DNA from: Ustilaginoidea virens
Taxonomy: Eukaryota > Ascomycota > Sordariomycetes > Hypocreales > Clavicipitaceae
Length of the DNA: 64,000 nt
Reading direction: 5' to 3'
NCBI RefSeq assembly: GCF_000687475.1
Contig: NC_057321.1
Location: 2,604,001-2,668,000, forward strand
Part shown: positions 42,640 to 54,900 of the stretch, one piece after another
How the letters are laid out: every line of letters starts with the position of its first letter
How positions within the stretch are numbered: the stretch's first letter is position 1
Program-made: the position numbers and the translations under genes
Notes under the pieces: generated by a model
Told to the model about the DNA's origin: nothing
Database searches by the model: none
What the model saw: the letters and a program-made list of their open reading frames with translations, nothing else

Positions 42640-44196
42640 AATTAGGCCACTGCGATAGAGCCAATTACCCCTAATGCCACTACTGTGGCATTATATAACC
42701 GCCTGGCCTTTTTGATCTATACTTATGAGAAGGATTGTATAATTGACGATAACCTATAGGAACTATTTCACGAAGACTATAGTAAATAGGATGAATAGCT
42801 ATTCAACCGCGTTAACCCTCTATTCCTATGCGAATTCCGTATATACTTACGAGATCACGGCGTGTATATCGGAGCATTAGGCTCCATCACAATACCTACC
42901 TTAATGGAATGCCTTTAATAACAACAGAACCCTAAATAGCCTCAAGAAGAGATCGACCGTCAATTAGGGCGTAAAATATTCTAATTACAACTCAACCCTT
43001 ATAGGGAAGCATTAGTACCTATCGGCAATTTCGACGAGGAAGTTATAGGCTCACGGAATTCATTATGAGCACCTACTATAGTAAGGCCCTCAAAAAGATC
43101 ATTATAAGCCTCAATAAGGGACTTTACAATACTAATAGTGGCCCGATCATAGTTATAATAACCTATTATTCCCCCCTTTATATCGAAAAAGCCTCTTACC
43201 CCTGCCCCTACTGAAGAAGAAAGGGGCCGGTCCTAATAACCTAAAGGGAAAACGCCTATTTATAATAGGCCGCTATTCGAAATAGGGGAAAGCTCCCGGC
43301 ATCATCAATAATAATATGCAACGGCCAACGAAGACTATAGCCCGACCGATTAAATATTATACCCTAGGGGTTATACCCCTAGCCGGGCTAGCCGAGGCGG
43401 CTATTCTAATGCCCCTTAAGGTTATAGCATACCCAACAGAGCTCGGGTTATAGGCCCCGATAATATGCTTCCTTCTATAGAGGACCCCGATGATACCCTC
43501 TAAGCCAATGCCGCCCGTAATACTAGATATCGGGCCTAAACGCCTCATCCGATAATGCTAAAAATAGGCACGGCACCTGGCCCTTCCCGCTAATATCGGC
43601 CTACTTAGGCCGATGAACGGACCGTCTTAATGGGAGGACCGGTAAACCTAAACCGACCCGAGTTATAGGATACCCCCGTAAGAAACCCCACCAGCCTACC
43701 GTAAGGCAACCGATAAGCCGTTCCGAAATACCCTCCGGAATACCCCTAAGAAGATTATACCCAATAAGGGTTCAGCCAAGAAGATCATACCCAAACCAGG
43801 TATAATAATATTTCCAAGAAGATATCTAACCTCTTATGCAATTATCGTATAGAGGATAGATATAGCGGCAAAATGGATGATTTTATTGTACCAAAAGTCA
43901 TCTCTTTCAAGAGCAAGTACCGCCTATTAGGATTACCCGATAATACATTCGCTAGAGCCTTCTAAATCATGCTTATCAGCGATACTAAGACCTATTACTT
44001 TAATAACATTAAACGTATTCGCGATACCCTCACTTTTGACGATATAGTCCGCAAAGTCAAGAGCTATTTCGAAAATGAGAGCATAGAACAATTCTATTTG
44101 CACTATTGGAATAGAATAACGCTCCAATCAACTATCGCGAAATATCCCGATAAGTTAAAGTTAGAATGCCTCAACATCCTATTAGAGGAACTTTAA
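42640..44196 (+). pseudogene. Copia A gag remnant
   Basis: Broken open stretches in one direction; the clearest is 43969-44196 (YFNNIKRIRDTLTFDDIVRK, then YFENESIEQFYLHYW), which resembles a retroelement Gag segment. The left part (42640-43900) is Pro/Asn-rich and full of stops. Bounds are approximate. Confidence 0.5.
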
Positions 44197-44961
44197 TGCC
44201 TATATCGTAGTCTTTTTCCCCCCTTTATAGCTGATACGGAGCTTCACCGATAAGTCCTTAATACTATAAGGGATACCCCTGAGTATAGCCAGGCCTTATA
44301 CCGTTATGCCCCTACATTCGAAGGCCTTACTGCTGACCTATGGTAATCCCTTTCTATCTATAAGTCAATTCATACAAATCAATAGCATCATTTCTTTCAA
44401 TAGTAATAATATCACGATACTGACGATATTAATAATAATATGGCGCTGTTCACAGACTATAGATATGGTCAATCCCACAACCGGTATTAACGCCCCTAAC
44501 GATATAGACCCCCTTAACACCGCTTTCAATAATAGAATCGTGCCCTTCCAGATAGATCCCGTCAAAGACATTGCTTTATTTGTAATAAAATAGGGTGTTA
44601 GTTATCTAACCACTCTACCAAAGAGCAATAAGAATTAAAGGACTAATAGATAAAGAACCGATCCCACTATACTGCCCCTAATAATAAGAAATTCCGTATT
44701 TTCTTATAGGAATACGAAGAGCCCGGCCCCTAAGGCCTCGAAGAAGAAGAGGCTGACCTTAACGATATTATTGGTAATATTGAAGTAATGATGGCAGGGG
44801 ACATATAATAGGATGCAGAGAATGCTACTATACCGCAAATCACAGCCACTTAATATTTCTAAGCCCCTATGCAAGTAGAACCGTTATTATCTATTGAGAT
44901 ATTACAGGCCCTGCAAGATGAATTATACCGATACGCCTTCTTATAAGTTAACCCCTTCCGA

Positions 44962-46686
44962 ATGCCCTCACCGAACTATAATTCTGCCTTTCTAGAAGAA
45001 GAACGCTATAGTGACTACACCTTCCGCGGAATCTTACTGGATACCGGTGCCTCTAGCCTATTAATAGTAGGCCTAGGTCAAGTAAAGGCCCTAATAAGAT
45101 TAATAAAGACACTAACCATCGAGACGACTAATAAAAAGCACATAGTGAACTTTGGTGCCGGCTCTGCCATATCTTCCGGCATACTAAATATTCCGACGAT
45201 ATTCGGCAATATCCCCTTCTACGTCCTTAATAGTAGCATCCCCTTCCTTTATTCTATCACAGATATAGATAGGATGGGCGTAAAGCTTAACAATATTAAT
45301 AACCTGTTAATCCAAAGAGATATCAAGGTCCCAATTATCAGGAAATGGGGACATCTATAGTAGACTCTCAATACCACGGATACTGCAACCTTCTATCTAT
45401 CGTCACAGGAGATCCGTCAATTATATTATCGATTCGGGCACCCTTCTATCAATAGGCTTACTAAATTGCTTTAGCGGGCTGGTTATGATGATATTGACCG
45501 CAGTATCATCGAGAGCATTACCCACATATGCTATTAATGCTAGATAAACGCAAAGGCACCTAACTAATTTAAGTTCACTCTAAAGGATAACCGCTAATTC
45601 AACTACGAGATAATCGTAAATATCCTTTATATTAATAATCGGCCGGTATTACATATCATAAATACTGCAATAAGCTTCTAGGCGGCTAGGTTCCTCGATC
45701 TATAAAAACAAAAGGCCCAAGATATCTAAAATGCCCTTAAGGAATGCTAAATCGATACTTACTTTAGCCCGCCGGATTGGATAGTTCACGATGCCAGACC
45801 CAACTTCGCCTCTGCCGAATTCCGCTATAATGCCCGGCTTCTATCTATCAATATGGATGAAATTCCTATAGAAGCCCATAATAGTATTGGCAAAGTCGAA
45901 AGATATCACGCCCTATTACGCAAAGCCTATACCATCGTTAGTAACGAAATAGGCGATCTAATAACAAAGGAACAGAAATTACAGCTTACTGTAAAGGCTA
46001 TTAATAACTCGGCTGGACCTAATAGTCTAGTGCCTACATTATTAGTCTTTAGAGCGTATCCTCGACTTATAGATGACTTACCGCCTAGCCTATTAGTATT
46101 ACAACGTGCCTTAATATTACGAAAGGCTACTAACGAAGCTAGAAAATGCCTCGCTAGACGCCAGGTTCGCGATGCCCTTACCTAACGGAACGGCCCGGAC
46201 ACGTGGCCTATCTACCGACTACCCTTATAGTCCGATATATAGGTATGGAGAGAAAAGGGTGGATAGTACGGACTATACCGGCTAATCAGTCTCAATAGTG
46301 AGACCTATATTGTGCAAATGCCTTATGGCCCCATTAAGTTCAGATCAACGGTCGTTAAGCCCTATAACTATAATTTTAATACGGACGATCCCGAAGATAT
46401 CATCTATACTAAAGGCCCGGCCCGCCCCGGCAGGCTAGAAGTCAGGATACCGGCTATAGCCGCACCTCTAGCCGCGATATTACTGTCGCCTGTAGCCGTA
46501 ACGTTATCGTCGCTAGCCACTAGCTCTGGTCAAGTCAGGCCAGTATCACTATCACTACCGCTAGTATGTGTAATATCTGATGTCATAATCAATGAGGACC
46601 AAAAAGAGGCTTTCGTTAATACTATCGCTTCTAATACCGTTATTAATGCCTCTTTCCTGACTGCAAAAGAGCAAGCCGACCTATAG
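44962..46686 (+). pseudogene. Copia A protease and integrase remnant
   Basis: 44962-45360 is a retropepsin with LLDTGASSLLIVGLGQ and later FGAGSAISSG. 45410-45490 reads YYRFGHPSINRLTKLL, the GAG-pre-integrase zone. 45853-46185 contains AHNSIGKVERYHALLRKAY, the last part of an integrase core with its catalytic Glu, and a C-terminal stretch follows to 46686. Several stops interrupt it. Confidence 0.75.
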
Positions 46687-46989
46687 CTTACTAGCTAATT
46701 ACGCTGGGAAGGGAAGATCATAACCCCTAGAGCCCCTTTCGAATAGTCTGACCGTATAGAGATAGAAGCATTATAGGCCCGCGATATATTCCGATTCGTC
46801 ACCTTTAATATCGGTCAATATGGAGCCTAATGCTTATTCAACTCACGTATAGTATGAGAAATCAAAGGCAAAGGTATAGATACCCTATATGAGAAGTCTA
46901 GGCTTATTATACAGGGTTATAGTAATAACGAAAAGCAATTGATATTAACTTAGTCCCCTATAATCCAACGGGCTAGTCAATAGTTACTT

Positions 46990-48273
46990 ATATCATTGGC
47001 CCTATCACTATAACATTCTCACGGCTTATTTCTCTGGATACGCGATATCACATAGGCCTATATGCAGTTATTTACTACCCTTAATAAATCGATTATCGCT
47101 AAGCTACCTAAGCAGATAGCGTATCAATACCCCGATAATACGATTATAGAAGTGGTAAAGCCACTATACGGAATAGCTGAGGCAGGCACCCACTGGTGGG
47201 CGATATACTTCCGGCACTATCGCGAGAAATTAGGCATAACTATATCAACCTATAACCCCTGTTTGCTAATATCCGCCGGTAATAACGATACTGACTGTAC
47301 TAACGCTCCTAACCGTAATACTACTATATACTTCGGTATTGTAGGTATACAGACTGACGATACCCTCGGCTTAAGTAATAATGCCTTCTTCTAACAGGAG
47401 GAATTAGAGCTTATTAAGGCAGGCTTTAACGCTAAGCCTAAGACGAGGCTATCGCTAACTATGCCCTTAATATTCAACAAATACATACTAACGGCTAACA
47501 ATAACGGTATAACTTTATACCAGAAAGGGTAAAGTAAGAAGATCACGACCATCGACAAAAATGCGCCTACAGCCTAGCGTAATTATATCGAATAACGCGC
47601 TCGTGGTGTTTATATGGCTACGGTCTGCTAGCCCGAGGCCTCTTTTGACCTATCCGTCGCAGCATAATAATAGCAACCTAACTATAACGATATCGCGAGG
47701 TTGAACAAGCGCCTTCAATAGCAGCGCGATAACCAGGATCGTGGCTTACGGTACATCAATCTAGCCCTTACTATAGCCAAACTCTTTATATTTATTGACG
47801 GATCCTTTGCCAACAATAAAGATTTAAGCTCCTAGATTAGTTACGTAATTATGCTAGGGAATAAGGCAGATACTGCAAATAACGCCTTCTAGCTAACCGG
47901 TAATATTATTACTTATAGCTCTATAAAGAGCAAGTGGGTAATGCATAGCGCACTCGCTTCGGAGCTATATAGTATAGTACAAGGGGTCAATATCGCATAT
48001 GCGATAGGCACGACCCTTAATATAATTACCAGCAGGCTGGGATTGCCAAAGATCCCTATAGTTGTATATATGGATTCGTTTTCGCTATACGAATGCCTAG
48101 TCAAGCTAGGCACTACTAAGGAAAAGAGGCTTATAATAGATATTATAGCCCTACGACAGTCATACGAGCGCCAGGAGATTTATAAGATCCATTGGATTAA
48201 TAGGAATAATAATCTCGCCGACGTAATGACTAAAAGAACGCCTAATAAAGCCCTTAAGACCTTCGTCAACTAA
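46990..48273 (+). pseudogene. Copia A reverse transcriptase and RNase H remnant
   Basis: 47062-47394 contains VKPLYGIAEAGTHWWAIYF and FGIVGIQTDDTLGLS, the palm region of this Copia subgroup, where the TDD of QTDD takes the place of the common YVDD. 47770-48273 is RNase H, from FIDGSFANNKD through MHSALASELYSIVQG and YMDSFSLYECL to ADVMTKRTPN. Frames are broken by TAG codons. Confidence 0.78.
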
Positions 48274-48622
48274 AATAAGGCTATTATACGTATAAAAGGG
48301 TGGGTAAAGAGGTCAGTCAATATCTAACTAAATTTAGGTATGATTGGTGATATTATAGGTGGCAAGTGTGTGGATTTCCCTATGTTCAATATTGTGCTGT
48401 TTTTACTGCGTTTACTATTGCCCCTTTTTGCCCTTTTGTTTTAGCTGCGATATTTAATATACCGGCTGCTGTACGGTATGAGGCTGCATAAGCCGGCCGT
48501 GCGGCGCGATAGCGTTATCGACGGCATAACCTGCCGAGACCGCGCCGCACTTTTCTTTCTATATGTGCGCCTTACATCCTAGCGATTCCGATGTTTGCTT
48601 CTATAAAAAGAGAAGCTGCTAG

Positions 48623-48972
48623 TATTGGAATTGCTGTCGCAAGGTGCCTAATTAGGCACTAATTGGGCATATTGCGACGGATGTGCCGCGCACACCTGAT
48701 GCGCATGATGTGGCCACTTTGGCCCCTTTTGCCCCTTTACCCCTGAGCCCGGTAGGGCATGCGGGCAGCCCGGCCCGACTGCGCCAATGCACGTGACTAC
48801 GGCACGCATAAAAAGGCCATATCGTGTAATTACTCTTTTGCTTCCTTTCTTTCCTCTTAGTTAGTCAGTCATAATCAAAGAAGTAATCATACCTTTGACC
48901 GGTAACCTCACGGTACTTAATACCACGCGCGCGACCCTACGTATAACTGGGTACCCCGAGTTTATATCAACA
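48623..48972 (+). repeat. 3' LTR of Copia A
   Basis: 350 bp, same ends as the 5' LTR apart from transitions; followed by AATCT and the continuation of E. Confidence 0.9.
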
Positions 48973-48977
48973 AATCT

Positions 48978-49300
48978 TATATAAATCCTATACCTTTATT
49001 AATACCTTAATCGACTTGGGATATAACTGCTATGGCGCTATAAGCGAAAAGATAGTATAACGGTTAAGCCTCTAACCTATCCGCCTGCTATAACGTAGGG
49101 AAATCGGAACGGTAGTAGATATTCGGAGCTATTTAGGAGAACGCAAAGTAACGCGTTCCTCTATCACCTATATCGTCCGCGTAGCGATCTGTTACCTAGT
49201 TAGGTAATAACCGATATACGATCCGGGCCCCTACTTATCCTCCCCTAAGACTCTATGAACCTATATAAGGAGTATAAAGTTAAAGAGATACTTATAGCGA
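48978..49300 (+). pseudogene. Element E retropepsin-like remnant
   Basis: The frame continuing E's coding sequence reads TLIDLGYNCYGAISEKIVQR and YLGERKVTRSSITYIVRVAI. This fits a Gypsy protease start (D-x-GA/C-x-C-x-G-x-I) with the active Asp still present and neighbouring positions altered. Confidence 0.55.
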
Positions 49301-50506
49301 AGAATGCATAGGGCTAAGGATAGAAACGCAATATACTTATAAAGTAGAAAGGGTACGACTTACCAATATAAGAACCCTTAGAAAACTTTAAGGATACTAT
49401 TATACGAAAAATATTCGAGGCTAAATAGGGGGATATTAGGACTTATAATAGGCCTAGCTGGGTCCCGAAATAAGGTCTATTAGACTAGTAAATAATGCTA
49501 AACGTTTACCACTATAAGCAAAATATAAAATAATAAAAACACTTCAAAAAAAAAAAATATAATAAACCAAACCAGGGCTAATATAGGCTCACCCCTAATA
49601 TGCCCCCTCTTAGGGCCACTCTCTATCTCCTTAAGCCTCCTCCTATCCCTACAACGGTATATAGGCCGGTAGCGGCGGGGGTCCTCGTGGGGCAGGGCAC
49701 ATATATAGACTATATATTAAATAGGGATAGTTCCCTATGCATCCATAATATAATAGAGTCTGCGGGCCACTATAAGGCGAATACGGCAGGGGCGTACTAA
49801 GAGACGATAAAACCCCTTAACGAGATAGGGCCAGGCGATATAGTATTTGCGGCAATAGCTACGATAAAGACGGCGAGGGCGCAAGAGGCTGCAGAGAGGG
49901 TTTTACCTACTATTACGGGGGTTGCAATAGATAACTTTACGCTAGTAGCGGCAGAGCCTCCGTATAGTACTAGCCGCCTTGGTCATACGATAGTTCCCCC
50001 TTTATATAATATGCGGGGAGGGCGGGATAAGATAGGGGCAGGGGCAGCTAGAGACGTTAAGCTTTAACCCAATACTACTTCATCCTAGTATAATATTCCC
50101 GGGCTTCTACTTATATTTCCCTCATAATATTCAGTATAAGGGCAAGATCTATAATAGACCCAGCCTAGCGCCGGGAGGGCGTTAACGCTGCGGATATAGT
50201 AGAGACTATACCAGAGATATCTCATAGCCCAAATGCCAAATATAGGGCATAGGGGGCCACCTACTCGGCAGCAAAAGTATAATACTATTAATCATTTAAA
50301 GCCCAAAACTTAGGGGTTAGGATAGTAGCACGCACTTTCTATATATCCGTCTTAGGATAGGCAGGCTCTATAATAGCCCTCCCCTCCTTTACTGCCTTAA
50401 TCTAGTTGCATAGGATGCATCGTAGTATAGGGTTCCCCGCGAGATATTAATTAAGCTATATATAGGATGCGTAGGAATTAGCGCAATTTTTACACCCCTT
50501 TGCTCT
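49301..50506. other. Element E internal sequence of unclear content
   Basis: A 1.2-kb stretch between the protease remnant and Copia C. It has an A-rich spacer near 49540, then an open frame 49600-49800 (+, Pro- and Ala-rich) and further decayed frames on +. I find no RT, RNase H or integrase motif here. Could be a decayed linker, a second small protein of E, or another old insertion without visible ends. Confidence 0.4.
50502..50506. repeat. Target-site duplication GCTCT of Copia C (left)
   Basis: GCTCT here and at 57491-57495. Confidence 0.88.
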
Positions 50507-51077
50507 TGTCAGAATGAAATTATTTATTGTTATTTTATTTTATTATTTTTGGATATCTATCGCCGACAATCTCTACGCATCGCCGCATCATCAGATTGAG
50601 AAAGGTATTAAGTATTCAGTACTTATATTTATATGGCAGCTGCTAGTAAAGTTGAGTACCTAGTACTTACACACATTCCCTTACGCGCAAACATATGATG
50701 CATCACAAATTGATCACACCACTTTATCGTCGCAAATCTCGATGCACTACAAATGCACATTTCGCCACATATCTATGATATCACAGTATGGTCAGGATAT
50801 TTACGTCAAATTGATTTCACTAGGGATATTCTATGTTGGAATATTATGTATTTAAATCCCTAGATATTCCTACCAAATAGTGGGAAGGAATGTATGGATG
50901 TATGCATGCAAGCAAGTATGTAGAATTAATGCACATCAGATTGTCCCTACGCCTTAGTCTCGTATCTTATCTGTGCCGTTACTTTTACCTTACTGCGATT
51001 TTACTATTCCACTGCCTTTATCCTTCGCATACTGCATTATCTTAGCAGGCGCAAAAACCATCGTTTTTTGTTCAACA
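50507..51077 (+). repeat. 5' LTR of Copia C
   Basis: 571 bp, TGTCAGAATG to TTGTTCAACA. Confidence 0.92.
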
Positions 51078-51090
51078 GTTATGAGCCCGG
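51078..51090 (+). promoter_or_regulatory. Primer binding site of Copia C (initiator tRNA-Met anticodon arm)
   Basis: GTTATGAGCCCGG directly follows the LTR and shares the tRNA-iMet anticodon complement with family B, although the LTRs are unrelated. Confidence 0.68.
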
Positions 51091-51920
51091 TTTGCACCCG
51101 GTAAATCGCTTTATTCTATCTATTTTATCCTTTCGATTTCTCTCCGACTATTATTCGCTTGCATTTATTGCCAGCTGCACGCCGACAAATTACCAGCTAG
51201 TCCGACGGATTACCAGCTGTTTCCCCCTTTTATTATATACGCAAACAACTGCGTACTGACTTTAGCCAGCTGCACGCAGCTGTGCATAGGTTTGCAAGAG
51301 TGCAATTACGCATTCTATGCAATATCAATCTTTTCTTGCTGCTATATTTCTTATACCTCTATGCTAATATTATTACTAGGACCGTATAAACGCGTGATAA
51401 ATAGCGTACAAACCAGCACAATCGCGCATTTTCACATTGCAATTCTATCACCTTAATCCGACCTTCGCCGTGCAACGCGCAATAGGCATACCGACTGCTT
51501 ACCTATGCATTTTCTATTATATCGTCGCTATCTTGCCAGACGATTTTCTACGATTAAATATTCTTTCTGACGAAAAAATCAGCCTTAGGCAAAAGTTCTA
51601 CTAGGGCACCCGTGCCGCCATACAAATTGCTAGTGCAAGGCATAGCCCAAAAGAATGCAGCAGTGCCGACACATTTGCCTGCGCGAAATATTTCTTCTGA
51701 CTTAGGAAGCCGGCAAGCGACTTTTGACTACTAAGGCCGGAAGACCATAAGTGTGGTATATTGTGACTGGATTAACTAGATTGACTACCTGGATTAATCC
51801 CTTTTGCCTAGGACTATTTACCAAGACTATTTTGCCCTTTGGATTTACTTAGACCTTTATCCGTTGGATTTTCTTTAACTAAGGCTAGGTTGTTATTCTT
51901 TCTTATTGTTATTCTTTCCT

Positions 51921-51985
51921 ATCTATCTTACCTATCCTACCTATCCTACCTATCCTACCTATCCTACCTATCCTGCCTTTCCTAC
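51921..51985 (+). repeat. CCTACCTAT 10-bp repeats in the C leader
   Basis: Six copies of CTATCCTAC-type units just before gag; CT-rich on the + strand. Confidence 0.8.
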
Positions 51986-51989
51986 CTAT

Positions 51990-54900
51990 TCCACTATAGC
52001 TACTAATACCGACCTGGGGAACCCGGCAAACTTCCAACTGCTAGGCAATAAAGACTAGTTTAAATGGATCTCGATTATTGAGAAGTTCGCTGTCAACAAA
52101 AATATCTGGGCCTATATCAACCCTTCTATGCAAGATAGGCCTACTTTATAACAACCCGTTGAGCCTACTACTTCTACCATTAAGCCTCATGCTTCCTCTA
52201 TCTTTAACCTCAACGATTCTAATTTTACTAGGTTGCAGTATATGACGAATGTCTATAGGACTGCCCTATAGGATTATAAGGATAAGAAAAAGGCTCTCGT
52301 CAATATCCAACGTTAGATTATCGCAACTATAGGCAACTACTACGATACCATAAGCCAGGAGAATAATATTGCCGCACAGCTATACCTATTAAAACAACGC
52401 TTGCAGCCCACTATTTGGGACTATGAAAAAGATATCCGCCAGCGCTATATAGCTGTACTGCGAAGTCCTAATAGGACTAAGATATCCAGCTGGATTACTT
52501 CCTATAAGAAAGTCCTTACAGAAGCTATTAATATCAACATACTAGATACATAAGGACTCCGACCAACCTAGGATTTTATCGACGCCGTGGAATCTATTGC
52601 ACCAGCCTTTTCTAATTATTAGAAGAATAGAATCAAAGAAAAGCAACGCAATAACAAAAAAGGATGGGAGAAGAAGATACCCAACGGTTATTATATTAGT
52701 GATTTATTCGAGTAAGAGTTTGCCTCACAACAACAAAGAGCATAAGGTGCCTTTGCCTCTTTCTAGGATATAGATACCAATAAAAATCAACAAAAAACAA
52801 CTGATATTACCAAACTAAAACAACCATACATTTATAGCCTTTTATATCGCTAGGAAGATTATTATATTTTAAACCAGCAAAAGGCGCCTAAGGATTGGAA
52901 GCCTAATACCACTATACTTAACAAAATCCAATCCAAGTTTTCATCTAACTAGCGCTTCAAGGATATAGTTATCAAAGTATTATAAGCGAAAGGAATCACA
53001 ATTAATCCTATTGTGTTACAACCACCCTCTCCTTCTACATCACTTAGAATTGCGTTTGCTAGTAAGGATAGTAATACGTTATACAACGTTGTGCAACCTG
53101 AACCGACTATATCGTCAACGACTATTATCAGCCCATAGGCAAGCCCACAGGCATCCCTATCTATTACCAGCCCATAAGCATCTCTCTCAACCACACCCTA
53201 TCCACTTAAAGATTCCTGGATACTGGATAGTGGTTCCAACACCCATATTACCAATAATAAGGACCGGTTGCTAGATTACGTACCAAATATCGAGCCGGAA
53301 ATAGTATTTGCAGGCGAATCTAATCCTTCTATACTAGGATATGGAAGAGTGCGATTAAATACTAATAAAGGCATCTTCGAGCTACTACACGTAGCATATA
53401 TACCGACATTTCACACTAATGTGGCAAGCTTAGAGCGATTTATGCGTGCAAATTACCACTGGAACTCACAGACTGGCTGGATTATACACAATAAGGACCG
53501 TTTATTTTATACCAACCGGATGTTTGGCCAGCAGGTTATTGAGTATAGCGAAGTCGCTATTGCTACTGCTACCACTACTACCACTAAGGATACTACGGTA
53601 TCTTACCCAACCGCCATCACTACCACTGCTAGGGATACTACGGTATCTTACCCCTCTAATGATACTACGGTATCTTGCCCTTCCATATCTAGTACCTCTA
53701 AGGATACTACGCCGCCTTCATCTATTATTAGTAGGGAAGACCCTACTATACCAGATAAAAATATATCTCCATCAATCAACAATTCTGCGGCTATACAATA
53801 CACATCATCTCATCCCACTCCAACCAGTACAGCGCCCGCTATAGCAGTGGCTATCTCGAAGGATACCCAAAATGCGTCTGCCTCGGAAGCTACGGCTACG
53901 ATATAGCATAAACGACTAGGCCACCCTAATAAGGAAGCCTTAGAAAGGATAGTCCAGTCGACTACCAGCGCTAAAATTAAGGGATTACTTATTATTGATT
54001 ATGAGCAGTACTTACTATCTAAGGCCACTAGGATTATCAGCCGGCAGCCCCATTTACCTAGCCCAAGACCTTTCTGGCGGGTATATATTGACATATTTAT
54101 ACTGGACCAAGCTTATAATGGTGCTGTTGCAGTACTATTACTACGGGATGATAATACTAAATTTATCTTCTGTTATCCCTTATACTCTAGGACCTAGTCG
54201 GAAATCCTAGGAAAGCTAGCAGACCTTAACAATTATTTATAGCGCCAGTAGAACCTTGCTATATCTATTGTTCATCGCGATAACGACCCTGCTTTCCAGC
54301 AATAATACCATAATTGGAAGACATCCTTAGGTATAGAGGATAAAGTCACAGCGCCTTATACTTCAGCCTAAAACGGCCTAGCTGAACGCTCGGGGGGTAT
54401 TATAGGGACTAAAGTTAGGACCTTACGACTAGCTGCTAACCTACCTAAAGACCTATAGCCAGAGCTATGGAAAGCCGCAACCTTCTTATATAATCGCATA
54501 CCACAATAAGGCCTTTAGTGGATTACACTATATTAACGATTTTATTCCTGGCTAACTAATAACGCTAGGGATACCCAATATACTGATCCTAGGCCTTCTA
54601 TATTATTCCTTAAGGCTTATGGTTGCAAGGCCTATCCATTAATAACAATAGCATTAAAAGGCACTGATCGACGAGAATTAAAGCTAGCACCACACGCTAA
54701 GATAGGATATTTAATAGGTTACGATTCTACTAATATCTACCGTATGTGGATTCCTGACCCTTATGAAGTATAATAAATTCGCGATGTTACTTTCGATGAA
54801 AACAGCTTCTATAGTAGTAAAGTCACCGCCACTATACTATAACGACTTGAAATATAACTACCACAATATATCGATAGTATATATGAGTATAAGGATATAG

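Larger units (their letters stand above)
41666..48972 (+). mobile_element. Copia A: LTR retrotransposon nested in E
   Basis: 350-bp LTRs (41666-42015 and 48623-48972) and an AATCT duplication; total 7307 bp. LTR differences are all transitions (for example the 3' LTR start TG has become TA). Coding remnants follow Copia order (Gag, protease, integrase, RT, RNase H). The LTR 3' half is the relative of the foldback element at 5168. A short hairpin AGTGGT-GATAACC-ACCACT lies just inside the 5' LTR; I cannot assign the primer site with confidence. Confidence 0.92.
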
